Of a stretch of DNA of 64,000 bases, positions 1 to 12,646 are shown one piece after another (the stretch's first letter is position 1; every line of letters begins with the position of its first letter). Source of the DNA: Tolypeutes matacus (taxonomy: Eukaryota; Chordata; Mammalia; Cingulata; Chlamyphoridae). The stretch covers positions 12,156,453 to 12,220,452 of the forward strand of contig JAKSZT010053764.1 in assembly GCA_026826555.1 (NCBI GenBank), given 5' to 3'. The notes beneath the pieces are model-generated. The model was given only the letters and a program-made list of their open reading frames with translations, was not told where the DNA came from and did not search any database. The position numbers and the translations under genes were made by a program.

Positions 1-272
1 GCTACTATCACTGCCAAGACCGCAGCATTCCATGGGCAAGTGCTTATGTGTGGTATGTACACGGCACTAAGAAGGTTTACTTCAAGCCGTTTTGCAAAAC
101 TTGTCAGAAATCTTTCAACCCATACCGAGTGGAAGAGAGCACCTGTCAAAGCTGTAAACAGACTAGATGCTCCTGTCCAGTAAAACCTCACCTGGTGGAC
201 CCTAAAAGTCCCTATCGTCAAGATTTGTTTGGGAGATGCAAATGAAAACACCTTTCCTGTGACTCAATGGCT
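1..272 (+). pseudogene. ZAR1: ZAR1-like retrocopy, C-terminal zinc-binding domain, broken
   Basis: The frame entering at base 3 reads through to a TGA at 243-245 and encodes the conserved C-terminal cysteine-rich domain of zygote arrest 1, an oocyte RNA-binding protein. Recognisable segments are KVYFKPFCKTCQKS, NPYRVEE, TCQSCKQTRCSCPVK and RQDLFGRCK. This matches ZAR1 better than ZAR1L, judged from memory of the families. The TGA falls where the family has a Gly codon, and the next codons still read KHLSCDS, so the frame continues past it as in the family before diverging. Two expected zinc-ligand Cys are lost: CQDR for a CxxC pair, and DLFGRC for DLCGRC. About 80 codons run without an intron, which suggests a processed copy (inference from the multi-exon parent). 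The 5' part lies outside the window. No poly(A) tail was located, so the 3' limit is uncertain. The reading frame has no ATG here; the domain begins upstream. Confidence 0.8.
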
Positions 273-1650
273 CCCACAAGCAGAACTAAGATTCAGGGAC
301 AGAAGCTTCCAGAAGCACATCATTCACTTTGCACCTTTGAAGCCAGCAAAAAGAACTCAGTAGATGCTCTCATCATATAACAAACGTGGATTGCTTGTTA
401 TTCACTAGTGAACCACACTTTTCCCAAAGAGAAGGAATTTTACTAGTTTCATTTTGGGTGGTTTGTTGATCTGCAGTTGTCCAGCATTATGAAGATTATT
501 CTAGCCAGAGAGAAACGACCTAAGTGAAAATTTCTGACAAAAAGATTCAGACACATACCCATATGCACACAAAAAGACATATATATAGTTTCGATTCATT
601 TTCACATTTACTGTATATTCCATTCACTCTCAAAGGCAGTTATGAGTTATAATGTGTGGTTTCAAAGTTGGTTCCCAAGGTAAAAGGAAAAGGCTATCAT
701 CGAATGTTTAAAAAATAATCTCCTTTATTTTATAATAATAATGGGTAGAAATTCAATATTTCTGCTCAAACACAGAGATGGGCGAGCATATTTACAAAAG
801 GCCTTACAATGTTTGCCATTGCCTTTACACAAGACAACATTTATAAAACCTTTACAGCTCATGGCAGGTGCTCGGTCTTCTCTTGGGGATTTGTGCTGTT
901 CTAATATTGCCTTTCACTTGAACTTCAAACACCTTTAAAAATAGAGGCTGAATCTTAATATTATTTGGAAATTAAAACCCTTTTCTTTTTGTGATTAATA
1001 GTATCTTACATGAATTTACTTTTCAAAAATGAATCAAAGTCAAAACTAATTATTGGTTAAAAAAAAAAAAAAGTCCCTTAAAATGGGAAAACTTTTAAAA
1101 AGTATTATCTGCTTCTTCTTCCATAAGAAATAAAATATATGGCTAAGTATTAGAGAATTTCAAATACATTTAATGATAAAGTTTCCCTTCTTTTGAGAAC
1201 TTAGACAATTAAACTCAAGTATTATTATGGTCACCTGAATAATCAGAAAAATATTTTCAGGAACTAAACCATGCTTTGCTTGTTTGTTGTAAAGGTACAT
1301 TGTAAGATTAAATAAACGCTTAAAATTCAAGTGAAAAACATATTTTCAACCAGGAAAGTTATTTCCTGAAGTTTTTTCATCAGTCTTTACTACCAGAAAA
1401 GGATATAATACAGAATTATTAAATCTTCTTTTCTATTTTTTTAGTAGGGAAAACTAAAAGAACTTGTTCTGTTTCTCCTTTATTTTTGGTTATTATCAGG
1501 CTTGGATTCCTGGATCACCTGGTGACTTCGAAAATCTGGTGAGTCTTTTTTTTCCATGTTGTCAGTCTTCTCATAGGTGTATTTCCTTTGGCATTAATCA
1601 TTGGAGGATGTTTTCCTACCTTTTTCAAGCTTCATCACTTTTTGTGAATA
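273..1650. other. AT-rich intergenic DNA
   Basis: No gene is supported. The first few hundred bases could include 3' UTR of the ZAR1 retrocopy. An A12 run near 1059-1071 could be a decayed retroposon tail but has no partner feature. Short ORFs here have no recognisable homology. Confidence 0.5.
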
Positions 1651-1677
1651 CCCCCCCCCACACACACACACACACAC
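1651..1677. repeat. C9 run followed by (CA)n microsatellite
   Basis: Nine C residues are followed directly by about nine CA dinucleotides. Confidence 0.95.
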
Positions 1678-4328
1678 TTCCTTTCCCTGAAGTTGTGTCT
1701 CATAAGGTGAGTAGAAGAAGATCAATTACATTTAATGCACGAGGAATGATCTGTTAAGTCCAGATTCTTCTTAAAGATTTAACTTCATGGGTCAAGAGAA
1801 CATTACAAAGAAAGGAAAAGGAAGAAAAGAAAAGAAAGGAAGCATGTGCTTCTAAGGAAACTAAAATCATCACTGAAAGTGTCTGAGATAAGAAAGAGGA
1901 TTCTGGTGAGTTCTGGTTGAGAAAGTATCAACTTGATCAATTTTCTTTTAAAATAGATCAACTGCATCAGAAACATGTTTCCCAAACTTCCCTATGTTTT
2001 CCTATAAACTGTCTCTTCCCCAATCTGATATAAAGATATAATTGAGTGCTGCTTCAGTTATCCAGAAGCAATGTTCCTTCACATGTACCAGAAACCTCAA
2101 ATCTGATCAGGTTAGTCTGTTCCTTTCTCGCACAGCCCCGGTCCTCACTATCCTTGCTTATATTAAAACAATGATCTTCCCTCTCTGCCCCAGACAGTTA
2201 TATTGTATTCATTGTTCAGGTTCAAGTTCAGACTCCAGTTTTTCCTGAAAGTCTTCATTGCTTCAAATATTGTGGTTTGATTCCCCCTCTCCCTCAACTC
2301 TTTATTTTCAAGATCACAACATTTAGCACTTTATCTTATACTGTCATCTTTTCTTCCTTTAAAAAATTCTACTATAAGAAACTTTTCCTTTTCCATTATT
2401 TATATATGCACACACATATACATGTATATATATATTTGTGGATTGTATTTATATAGGTATGGACTCATGGATTATTATTACTTTAATGGATTAAAATCTA
2501 TTATTGTCATTATTTGTTTTGATGCTTAAATTGCCCCATAGTTGGTCAGTGGGAGACTCTTCAAGTTGGCTCCTGTATCTTTCATTTATTCCCAATATCC
2601 TTTGAGTGTTCCTTTACTCTCTGGCAAAACAAGGTGATCCAAAATATTTCTTATACTTTTCCTGCCCCAGTCCTGAGAGCTCCCTGGTTCCTGGTAATGG
2701 GAAATGGCATTTAGATACCAAAATAGGTGTGCATGAGAGGGTTTCTAACATGAAGGTGGTTGATAGAATTTGGAAAAGTCATTGCAGTGGGTAGGATATT
2801 GTATACCAGACATGCTGGAGGTTCTTTAGAGACAGAGTTAAAGTATAGATGAAATTTCTCTTGAAAGTCCTGAAGTGTTTAGAACCATGCTAGACCCTTA
2901 AATGGGTCCTCTGTAAATACCCAGTTGATTGATTCAGTGATTGACTGACAATATTGCTCAATAATAAGTCCAAGTGTAGTTTATTAGATGTATCATTAGG
3001 TACTATTGCAATAGGTGAAATAAAATGCATGAGCAGCTTGGAGAACATTCAGAGCACCCTGAGTTTGCCTAATGAATCCTCTTGGACCTCAGCACTGTGA
3101 ATGCCATCCCTCGGTCATGCGCTTGGCCAAAAGCAGAGCCAAGCCCAGATCCCAGTCCTCTCGGCTCACTCCTGCACATCACACACTTTTCAACAGGACC
3201 ACTTGCAATGAAATTGCAAAACCTTTGTCAGGAAAGGTTTTCTAAAACCTCACTCATGGTTTCTTGAGTGAAGCTTGGTGTGAGGAGCCATCATCCATTC
3301 TGACCCAAATGGCAAACATGTTCAGTATCACTGCTCACAGGCTTTCACTGGAATTCATACACTCCATGTTACCAGGCACAGGGCCCTCTGCTAGCAGTCA
3401 CATCCAGTAAATGGCTTTCCTGAATTGTGAGCATACACGCTGTTGGTTCAAATCACATCTTCAATGGCAAACTTTCTTGACTATTACTATCAGGTTTTCT
3501 AAGGTTCTAATGTTGTGTACATATTTTATACATAGCAATTTTTCAAGCTTGTTAAATGAGGTAACCCAGCCATCTTTTTGTTTACTGCAACACACATAAC
3601 ACATTATTCTCTATTTAGTACAGAATATTTCCAAGTGACTGACTGACTTAGGATTTCACCTCCCCTTGAAAATATCAATCCTAAAATTTCTAAAATCATT
3701 TACTTCATTCCATTATAATTTTCAAAGAAAAAATGACATGAACATGAAGAATGATTAATAGGTTTATTACCTGAAACAAATTCTGAATTAGTTATGTCAT
3801 ACTCTGGAAAACTGTGTTTTGAGACTGTAATTAGAAAGGAGATAAAGTTCAAACCAATGATTACTATAAAATATAAATAATAACAAACAAATTAACATTA
3901 CAAAGTAAATGCATTAAAATATACTCTATTCAAAAATTTTTATGTAACTCTCAAGCTAAAAAAATAATACTTATTTACTCTAGAACTAAATGTAACCAAT
4001 AAAATTTAACTGTGATTTGAAGAACTAACATTGCTCACATAGTTAAAATTAGCTACAGAAAATCTTACTGCAGCATTTTTTCATGTACATAAGTTAATGT
4101 GGTCAATGCTTACAATTCATTTGAATGATGGACCTGTGTGTGCAATTGCAGCAATTTGTTCCAATACATAAATTTCATTTTCAGCACCTGGAGTTTGGAC
4201 CTTTAAGAGGTCAGAATAATAATATAGGCACAACAAAGTTCCATTGAAGGGAATTCACATTTTCAAGCATTCACTGTGTATCGGATGCTTTGCTGGGTGG
4301 TTTAGATTGCTAAACTGCTCAAAGCATA
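1678..4328. other. AT-rich intergenic DNA with a possible old L2 remnant
   Basis: No gene is supported. Bases about 2180-2360 are pyrimidine-rich and resemble the + sense of an L2 3' region, at low confidence. A TA/CA-rich simple tract lies at about 2400-2440. The rest shows no recognisable element. Confidence 0.45.
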
Positions 4329-4890
4329 TACCATGAAATGGGTTGGCTTTTATCAATAGGCATTTATTAGCTACAATTTTGAAGCTGAGAAAAATGTCCA
4401 AATCAAGTCATCATCAAGGCGATGCTTTCTTTTCAAAGACTGTGTTTGGTCATTATGGTGGTGTATGTACCCCAGAAAAACCTGTTCTTAAAGTTAATCC
4501 CTTCCTGTGTGTGTAAACCCATATAAGCAGGACCTTTTGATGAGACTACTTCAGTTAAGGTGTGACTCACATCATACAGGATGAGTCTTAATCCCATTAG
4601 TGAAGTCCTTTATAAACAGAATGAATACAGAGAAAGAGAGAAAGCCACAGAAGCAAGTTGAAAGCAACTAAACCAGGAAAAGAAGGGAAAGACCAGCAGA
4701 TGCTGCCATATGCCTTGCCATGTGGCAGAGAAGCCAAGGATCCACTGCAGCCGGTCTTTGAGAAGAAAGCATTGCCTTGATGATGCCTTGATACAGGTGT
4801 TTTCACAGCTTCAATTCTGCAAGCTAATAAATTCCCATTGTTTAAGCCTACCCATTTCATGGTATTTTCTGGAGCAGTCTAGGAAGCTAA
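4329..4890 (+). repeat. Fold-back pair of an LTR-like interspersed repeat
   Basis: Bases about 4450-4890 look like an LTR or similar repeat in + orientation. It starts near GGTGTATGTACCCCAG, has TATAAACAGAA-type boxes, and ends with CTAATAAATTCCCATTG followed by CCATTTCATGGTATT. Bases 4329-4440 are the reverse complement of its last ~110 bp (about 4755-4866), at roughly 80% identity by eye: both arms contain ACCATGAAATGGGT, an ATTTATTAGC block and CATCATCAAGGC. The arms flank about 310 bp, giving a fold-back structure. The style resembles ERVL-MaLR LTRs, but the family is not identified. A related repeat lies at 36957-37555. Confidence 0.6.
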
Positions 4891-5599
4891 AAGTCATGCT
4901 GAATTTTTTTTAGCAGTATTCAATATAACCTGCTAATTACATTTATGTGTTTAGCATTAGTCATGTAATTTCTTTCAAATAATGCAAATTATTCAACTGG
5001 ATTTTTGCATTTCCCAAGAACTGAGTGTTGTCTCCAATCTAAATATTTTTTTAAAAATTCTTGGACATATGCCAACATACACTGATATCATAAATTACAT
5101 TCCCTCCCAAAGTAAATATTTTCTGCTAAAATACTGTCATGTTTTCTATGGTTCTTACGTAATGTATATAAACAAATTATGTACATATGCCTACCTCATA
5201 GTTTTAAGTTGTGAAGCATGTATCTGAAAATACTGTGTAAATCTTAAAGCAATACATAGTTATTAAAATTATTAATCCTGGTAGTTTTCTATCCTGAGTA
5301 AATTGTCATGATGTGAACATAAAACATGTTCATAAACAAAAGGAAGGAATCATTGTGTCATTGACTTGTTGATTCATCCATTCCCTCATTATTAATTATT
5401 TTGTGAAAATAATCTGAAAGTGATTTGATAATATAAAAAGGATATGCCATGACACTTATTGCAAGGCCCTCATTTTATGTTTTCTGTATAATTATGATGT
5501 TTTCATTTTATTTATTTTTTTGAAACTTTGTATTGAATAAAATTCTGTGCATTTGCTTTAGGCCATTAATTGTTTCCATTTACCTTGCAGGAATAACAG
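4891..5599. other. AT-rich intergenic DNA
   Basis: No gene, RNA or repeat is recognised. Confidence 0.5.
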
Positions 5600-5990
5600 G
5601 TCATTGAAAACCATAGGGTGGCGTGAGAGACATTATTAGTGCACATCGATATTTAGATTTCCTTTCTTTTTTGAGCAAATAAGAGACTATATTTCCTCTC
5701 TCCTTTGCTGTTCAGTGAGGCCATAGAACTACTTTTAGCCAATGAAAAGTAAGCAGAAGTGAAGTGTACCACTCTGGCAAGGCAGTGAAATGCCTCTGTG
5801 TGCTTTTCCAGTCTCTCTAGTTTCTCTGTGGAAAAAAGTTATAGAGGAGGTATCAGTTTGAGATAGCAGGGCCACAAGATTGAGTCATCCTTGATTCCTG
5901 AGTCACCTGATGGAAGACTCCCAGAGCCACAGCAGACTTGTATGAACAAGAAATAAATTTTATTTACCTTAAGCTACTGAGGTTCTTTCT
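5600..5990 (+). repeat. Old interspersed repeat, LTR-like 3' end
   Basis: The block has moderate GC and ends with AAGAAATAAATTTTATTTACC followed by TTAAGCTACTGAGG. That arrangement of a poly(A) signal and a 'taagccactgag'-like motif is typical of old mammalian LTR repeats. The family is not resolved and could be ERVL or MaLR. A pyrimidine-rich simple tract follows to about 6060. Confidence 0.45.
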
Positions 5991-8900
5991 CCCTCCCTCC
6001 CATCCTTCCTTCCCTTTTTGCTTTGGTTTTGCTTTTGTATTTGTTTTGTTTTTGTTAAAACAGCCTAAAGCCTGCCTAAGTTAACCAAATTGTTCTTGAG
6101 ACGATGGATATTGTGGTATATGGGTAATTCTGAATTCTATAACCATGCTCCAAAAGGTATGTTATTTTGGCAATTTTAATTTTTACTTTAAAATACTTCT
6201 CCCCTTCTGACTGTCATCAAAAAATCTTGGGCAGTATTTATTTGCTTGGTGTAACAGGCAAATTAGGCGTCCAAAATAAAAAACTGGGTAAAGCTATAGT
6301 AAAATGTGTACCAAAAAAAATCAGTGATTCTTCACTTAGCAGATGTCAACAGATGAACCAAACACCAGGAAGTAGTGAAAAAATGCAAGATAAATATATA
6401 CGTTCAAAAAGGCACACTTTCCAGTTAAAAAATGAACAGCATTCCTGTACTGATCAATTTATTTTTTAAAATCTCAACTGGCATTGAGCAATAATCAATT
6501 GTTAAAGACCACCTAATAATCATTTTTTATTTCTTAAATTAAAAATAATCACTGTTTTAGATGCTTCTATTTTGGTGTGGTGCTCAGAGTAATCTGTGTT
6601 CAGCTCTTGCCTAATTTTTTGGAATGACCTGAAGTAGCACTGCTCTCTTATGTCTCTGGTTCTTTTTTGCCTTTAGTGGAAGTCTCCCTATTCTATCTCA
6701 TTTTTATTTTTTAAGAGCCACACTAATTTAACATGTCAACTAGCATCATTTCTACAATGGCTAATAAGTTAAGCATAACCTCTTTTCTTTTCACATAGGA
6801 TTTGAGAGAAAAATAATTGTATACAATTATCTGGAACTGAAAGGATTTAAATTTATTATTAAGAAAGGGGGCAAAACAAATTATGCCTCATGAAATATTT
6901 CATGTCAATCATTAATAGCCTCTAAAACAGTCCTGGAATATTAATATCTTCTATAATGTTTATTCTACTGTGAAGAATCAGAGTCACTGAATGAAGGATA
7001 CAATTCAGACTACATCAGGGATGTTACATCTCCTCCACAACTTCCACTCACCCTGTTTCTGTTTGTTTCTCTTACCTAATTTCACCTTCAGGGTGAAGTT
7101 TATAAAATTTCCCCAAGACAGAAAATCCCATGTTGGGAAACCACTGGTTTTCAAACATGTTACCCTAGTATTAAGCGAAAGTCTTATTTCATACTAGTAG
7201 TTTGCTCCTCAGGAGTGACATAGGACTCACATATTTGCTGATAACAATCCTGAGTTGGACTCTCTAATATTGTCAGTCACCGGAGTACATGGAAAAATGT
7301 CCTTTTAGTGGAAAGTTAAAACATCTGCTTTTTATTTTAGCCATTCTCATCTAAAATGTTAGATGAGAATATTGATAAATGTTTTTCTGAAAACATTTTA
7401 AATAGAATTCTGATAAATCTTCCAACATTATCTTATCTATCATAGTACTAACATATTGAAGGAAGGTTTTTTGGTTAATTAAACACAGTGTCCCCTGCTT
7501 GATTTCGTGCCTGCTGTCCTAAATCAAGCAGTTCTTCTCCAGGTGTTCACCATAACAGAAATACTTCCCTAATATTTTTTCCTTGCTTAAATAAAAAACA
7601 CCCTGTTTATTATTAGTGGTGCTTTTACATTAATTCCTCTATCTTGGGTACTCAAAACTAGACTTATTATCTAGCAACTATCATGTGTTTCTATTAATAA
7701 CAGGTAAACTCTATGATTTGCAGCTGATGACCCTGTCAACTTCTCACACCTCCCAAATTCTTGTTTTTAAGAGACGTGCTAAGAAAATCATTTCTACTCT
7801 TTCCACAGCCTGAAATACCCTCCTGCAATACAAATCCTAATGTAAAAAAATTTATATACATACCTTGAAAAATTACTCACAAACGTATTAGGATATATGA
7901 AAGTGTCTTCCCATGTATCATTTCTATTTTCTATTTATGTTGAATTAATTTACTAATTTTTATAAGTGGGAGATATAAGATGTCTTCCACAATTTTAGAA
8001 ATAAAGGAGTAGCAGGGAAAATGGAAAAGTAATAAAATGATTGAGATTGAAAAGTGATAGCAAAAGAGAAAGGCAATATGACAAAATACGCTTAATTATC
8101 CTGAAAAAGATTTTGGAGCATGTAGTTTTTTTAGTGACATTATATACTTTTGGTTATCCTCATTCTCACAAATAAATATTGATTCATTGTCTAATAAATA
8201 CCTTTTGCTTATTAATTCTACTTTTTCAAAGGTACAAAATGTGTTGCTTTGTCCATATCCAGATATTAGTTATTAGAATAATTAGTTCTTAACTATTTAT
8301 ATTTTACTTACTCATTTACATCTTTCCACTAGTTAAAATAGTCCTATTAATAACAGTTTGAAAGCAGTATCCCTGAAAAGACCAGTACTTACCAGGCATG
8401 TATGACATAATATATCTGCATTTGTGTTTTTGATATCACATGGATAGATTTTTGACACAACTACCAACAATTGCTTTGGTTTTTATTTATTCATTTCTTA
8501 TATGTTCTTATATCATGTACAAATGTTACAATATACATAAAGACAATTAAATTGTTTTAAACATTGTACTTAAACAATATTGTAACATATTTCTGAAGGT
8601 TCTGAACAGTGAATGATAAGAGGCAAGAGGCATGGGGTTTAAGAGAATGAGCCTTTGCCAAAGGCTCTCTATTCCAGAATGGGGATATCACTTTAGTCTC
8701 TACTCTTGCCTCTGAGATACCCTGTGTAGTTCGGAAATGTGTGCTGGTTCCTAGATGCGGAAAACCTTAGAGACCTTGCACATGTGCATGGCAATCACAA
8801 CATTATATTGTGGGTCTCTGTAAGAGAAGGGTTGGTGTAGGATTGAATGGAGATAATTAAGATTGTTTCTGAGAAACACAACAGAAGATTAATTCTGGGA

Positions 8901-9464
8901 TACTATTTTGTTGATATTATATTACACATCAATGCTCTGTTAAATAAATGTACAAGATGTCCATAAACCATATATAGTATAGGATTTTTTTCCCTAATAT
9001 AAAATTCTAACAAATCAACTAAATCATGTGTCATAATGGGTAGTTATGTAGTTATTATATTACCCATGATACTGGTTTGGTTGGGTTCTCTATGACCTCT
9101 TGCATGATTCTCTGGAAGTCATTTTCTTCTCTAAAAGATGTCTACTGCTAGGATAGACTTATAGAGAATGAAATATCCAAGTATTACAAGTATGACAAAA
9201 TTTCATTTTGAGTGTCATTTTAAAAGAATAACTCTCATAAAAATAATAAGATATGCACTGATTTACTTGAAATATCACAATTTCTAAAATTTTTGGAAAA
9301 ACTCTTGCCACAGAAAACTCTCAAATATTTTTTCTTGAAGAAGAGGAAGAAAATGTGGGTATTTTGACCTCTTTACCAAAATGTATTTCAATATTTACAG
9401 ATAGTTTCTGCTCTAAAAAAGAAATCAAAGGACCTGGGTTAAAGGGACTACATTAAAGACTTAA
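5991..9464. other. AT-rich intergenic DNA
   Basis: Nothing coding was found. The 100-codon ORF at 6167-6469 shows no family motif. No RNA gene and no young repeat were recognised. Confidence 0.5.
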
Positions 9465-9851
9465 AGAATGAGATACCATTTCACATGTACTAGAATGGCT
9501 ATTATTAAAAAAAAAAAAAAAAAAAAGGAAAATAGCAAATGTCCAAGAGGATGTGGAAAAATAGGAATGGTCACTCATTATTGGTGGGGTTGTAAGACAA
9601 TGCAGCAGTTGCAGAAGACAATTTTGCAGTTCCTCAGAAAGTTATAGATAGAATTACTACATGACCCAGAAATTGCACTTCTAGGTAAATACCTAAAATA
9701 ATTGAAAGCCAGGACTCAAACAGATATTTGCAGACAGATGTTCATAGCGGCACTATATGAATTTGCCAAGATGGAAGCAACCCAAATGCCCATCAACTGA
9801 TAGATGGATAAATAAATGGACTATTATTCTTCAGTAAAAAGGAATGAAGTT

Positions 9852-12085
9852 TTATTTTCATGATAAAGTCCTTTAGGGCACAATTTTTTTTTTAATTTTG
9901 ATAAAGTCCTATGTATCCTTTTTTTTTCCTTTTGTTCCTTGTGCTTTGGGTGTAAAGTCTAAGATAACATTGCATGACACAAGGTCATGAAGATGCTTTC
10001 CTATATTTTCTTCAGGAGTTTGATAGTTCTGGCTCTTATATTTAGACCTATGATCCATTTTGAATTGATTTTTGAAAGTAAAAAGGCACCCTACACAATG
10101 GGAGATAATATTTGGGAAACAAATAGCCAATAAAAGTATACTATCCAGAATATATAAATAAGTGTACAACCCACTTTAAAAATGGACAAATGACTTGAAT
10201 AGGCATCTGTCAAAGAAAATATACAAATGGCCAGAAAGCACATGAAAAGATGTTTAACATCATTAGTCATCAGGGAAATGCAAGTCAAAACCACAAGATA
10301 CCATTTTAGACCCATTAGAATGTCTGCTATTAAAAAAAAAAAACAATTTTTATTTTAATTTTCACTTGATATAATCTAAAACTGGGAAGGAGATAATATA
10401 ACAAGACTGTATTGAAAAGAGGGGGAAAAAAAAAGGAAAAAGCCAGGAGACAGAACAGCCCTTAGCTACCTCATGCTCCTTTTGACATTTTTCTAAACAA
10501 AACCAACAGGGTTATAGCCAGACAAACTTGCCAAATTCTGATTTTTCAATCTGATTGTTAGCATGATCACTTGATAACTAAAAGCTACCTTGTAGCCTCT
10601 AATATTTCAGCAGATCAAGACAATCACCCAAACAAGAAAACTAAAAACTCTACTTAAAACCAAGGGCATATCCAGGCAGTCTCATTTCCATTTCCTACTC
10701 AATGGGAAGGACTGTGTGGCTTCTCAAGTTTCATTATGTGAAACTGTCCAACAAGCAGTGTGCCCGGTCCAAGGAGAGGCCCAGGACCTGCCTCTGAACT
10801 TGCCCCATTAGAGGCAGAGGCGAGGGGCACGTCACTGAGTGTAGGACGGGGTCCTGACAGCCTGCTGAATGTCCAGGGGTCTCATGTGACAGGATGTGTA
10901 AGCTGTCTGGAGACCTCATCCCCATCAGGTCTGTCTTTTTTATGTAAATATGTGCTTTTCTTCTAAGCACAGCAGCGTACATCACCTCATCACAGCCTCG
11001 ATGGCTGACAATAGTCTGTTAATCAGAGTGCCCACCAGGGACACCACTAGGAAGATTTCTAATGTGAACATTAGAAAGAAAAAGCATTGAACAATTTTAA
11101 AATAAAAAGGTGCAAGCAGTATAGATTATCTTCTATATTTCTGCAGTTTAAATTCCAGGTCTCCACTCACGCCGACACTCCAAAGACATGGAGAAATAGG
11201 AACACTTATTCATTGCTGGTGGCAATGTAAAATGATGCAGCCCCTGTGGAAGACAATTTGGCCATTCCTCAGAAAGCTCATAACTACCATATAACCCTGC
11301 AATCCCACTAAGTAGTTATACACCCAAAAGAATTGAAAGCAGGGACTCAAACAGATGTTTGCACACAGATGTTCATAGCAACATTATTCACAATTAACCA
11401 AAGATGGAAGCAACCCAAGTGTGCAACAACTGATGAACTGATGATGATAAATAAAATGCGGTATATACATACAGGGGAATATTATTCAGCCATAAAAAGA
11501 AATGAAGTTTTGATACATGTAATAACATGGATGAACCTTGAAGATATCATGATGAGTGAAATAAGCCAGACACAAAAAGACAAATATTGTATAATCTCAC
11601 TGACTTGAAATAATTAGAATAAGCAAACTCAAGAGTCAGAATCTAGAGTATAGGTTACCAGGGGATGTGGTAGAGATAGGGAATGGGAAGTTAAGTCTTA
11701 AAATGTAAAGGATTCCTATTTGAAATGATGGAAAACTTTTGGTAATGTATGGTGATGATAGCACAACATTGTGAATGTAATTAACAGCCCTGAAATATAT
11801 ATTTGAATGTAATTTTTAATAATGCTAGGTTGTATATATAGTAACAGAATAAAAATGAAAAAATAATCCATGTAACCACACCATACAGTGAACCCTAAGT
11901 TAAACCACAAATTCAAGACGCTGGTTCAATTATAAAAATATGCTATCACCAATTGTAATAAATATTCCACACCAATGAAAGGTGTTAATAACAGGGTATT
12001 ATATGGGAATCCTATATTTTATTCATGATTGTTCTGTAAACTCATAACTTCTATAATAAAAAAATTAAATAAATTAAAAAATTAA
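9852..12085 (+). mobile_element. L1 (second insertion) with 5' inversion, inside the first L1
   Basis: The insertion is flanked by a 16-bp target duplication, AAAAAGGAATGAAGTT, at 9836-9851 and 12086-12101. Its first part, about 9852-10080, is ORF2 sequence in reverse orientation; it matches the - strand L1 around 47780-48000. From about 10090 it switches to + sense and continues with the next part of ORF2 (ATGGGAGATAATATTTGG onward). The inverted and forward parts meet at neighbouring L1 positions, the usual outcome of twin priming. The forward part resumes after a foreign block (10332-11170), encodes the ORF2 C-terminus including EYYSAIKRNE (11333-11608), then the 3' UTR and an A-rich end at 12058-12085. 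It cannot encode a working ORF2. Confidence 0.88.
10332..11170. other. Unidentified ~840 bp block inside the second L1
   Basis: L1 homology stops at CTGCTATTAAAAAAAAAAAA and returns at GACATGGAGAAATAGGAACAC. In other L1s these two points are only tens of bases apart. The intervening DNA is not L1. It is AT-rich at both ends, and its centre (about 10760-10920) is clearly GC-richer than its surroundings. No long ORF with a known motif, tRNA-like box, terminal repeat or poly(A) end was seen. It could be an unidentified retroposed transcript, a repeat I do not know, or filler from a rearrangement. Confidence 0.6.
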
Positions 12086-12436
12086 AAAAAGGAATGAAGT
12101 TCTGATAAATGTTACAACAAGTATGAACCATGATATCTTGTTGAGTGAAATAAGTTGTACACAAAGGAAGAATATTTTATGATCTCACTGATATCAAATA
12201 ATTAGAATAAGCAAATCATAGAGTCACTAGAATTGGCAGGGGCCAGAGCAGTGCTAGGAAATAGTCAATAATTCAATTGTACTGAGTTTCTATTTAGGGT
12301 AATGGAAATTTTTGGTAATGGATGATGGTGATGGTAGTGCAACATTATGGACATAATTAACCACACTGAATTATATTTTGAATGTGGTTAAGAAGGGAAA
12401 TTAGGAAATTATAGAAATTGAGTTCTATATATGTTA

Positions 12437-12646
12437 CTGTAATAAGAATTTTTTTTTTTTAAGATTTTATTTATTTATTCATTTATCCCCCCCTTGCTGC
12501 TTGTGCTCGCCGGGTCAGCCAACCACGCCCTGCGGGCGGGCCCGCCTCCACCAGGAGGCCCCGGGAACCGAACCCGGGGCCTCCCACATGGTAAACGGGA
12601 GCCCCATTGATTGAGCCACAGCCGCTTCCCTGTAATAAGAATTTTT
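12437..12646 (-). mobile_element. DAS-SINE (tRNA-derived), - strand
   Basis: The body, about 12454-12629, reads in - sense as a tRNA-Ala-like head with an A-box-like TGGCTCAATC and a B-box-like GGTTCGGTTCCC. A GC-rich middle follows, then AAGCAGCAAGGGGGGGATAA and the A-rich tail, seen as TTTATTTATTTATTCATTTA on the + strand. A 17-bp target duplication, CTGTAATAAGAATTTTT, flanks it at 12437-12453 and 12630-12646. The intact duplication and body indicate a fairly recent insertion. It sits in the 3' UTR of the first L1. SINEs of this type are known from Xenarthra and use the L1 machinery. Confidence 0.93.

Noticed and set aside
6167..6469. 100-codon + strand ORF
   Set aside because: No motif, no retrocopy features or conserved context; likely chance.
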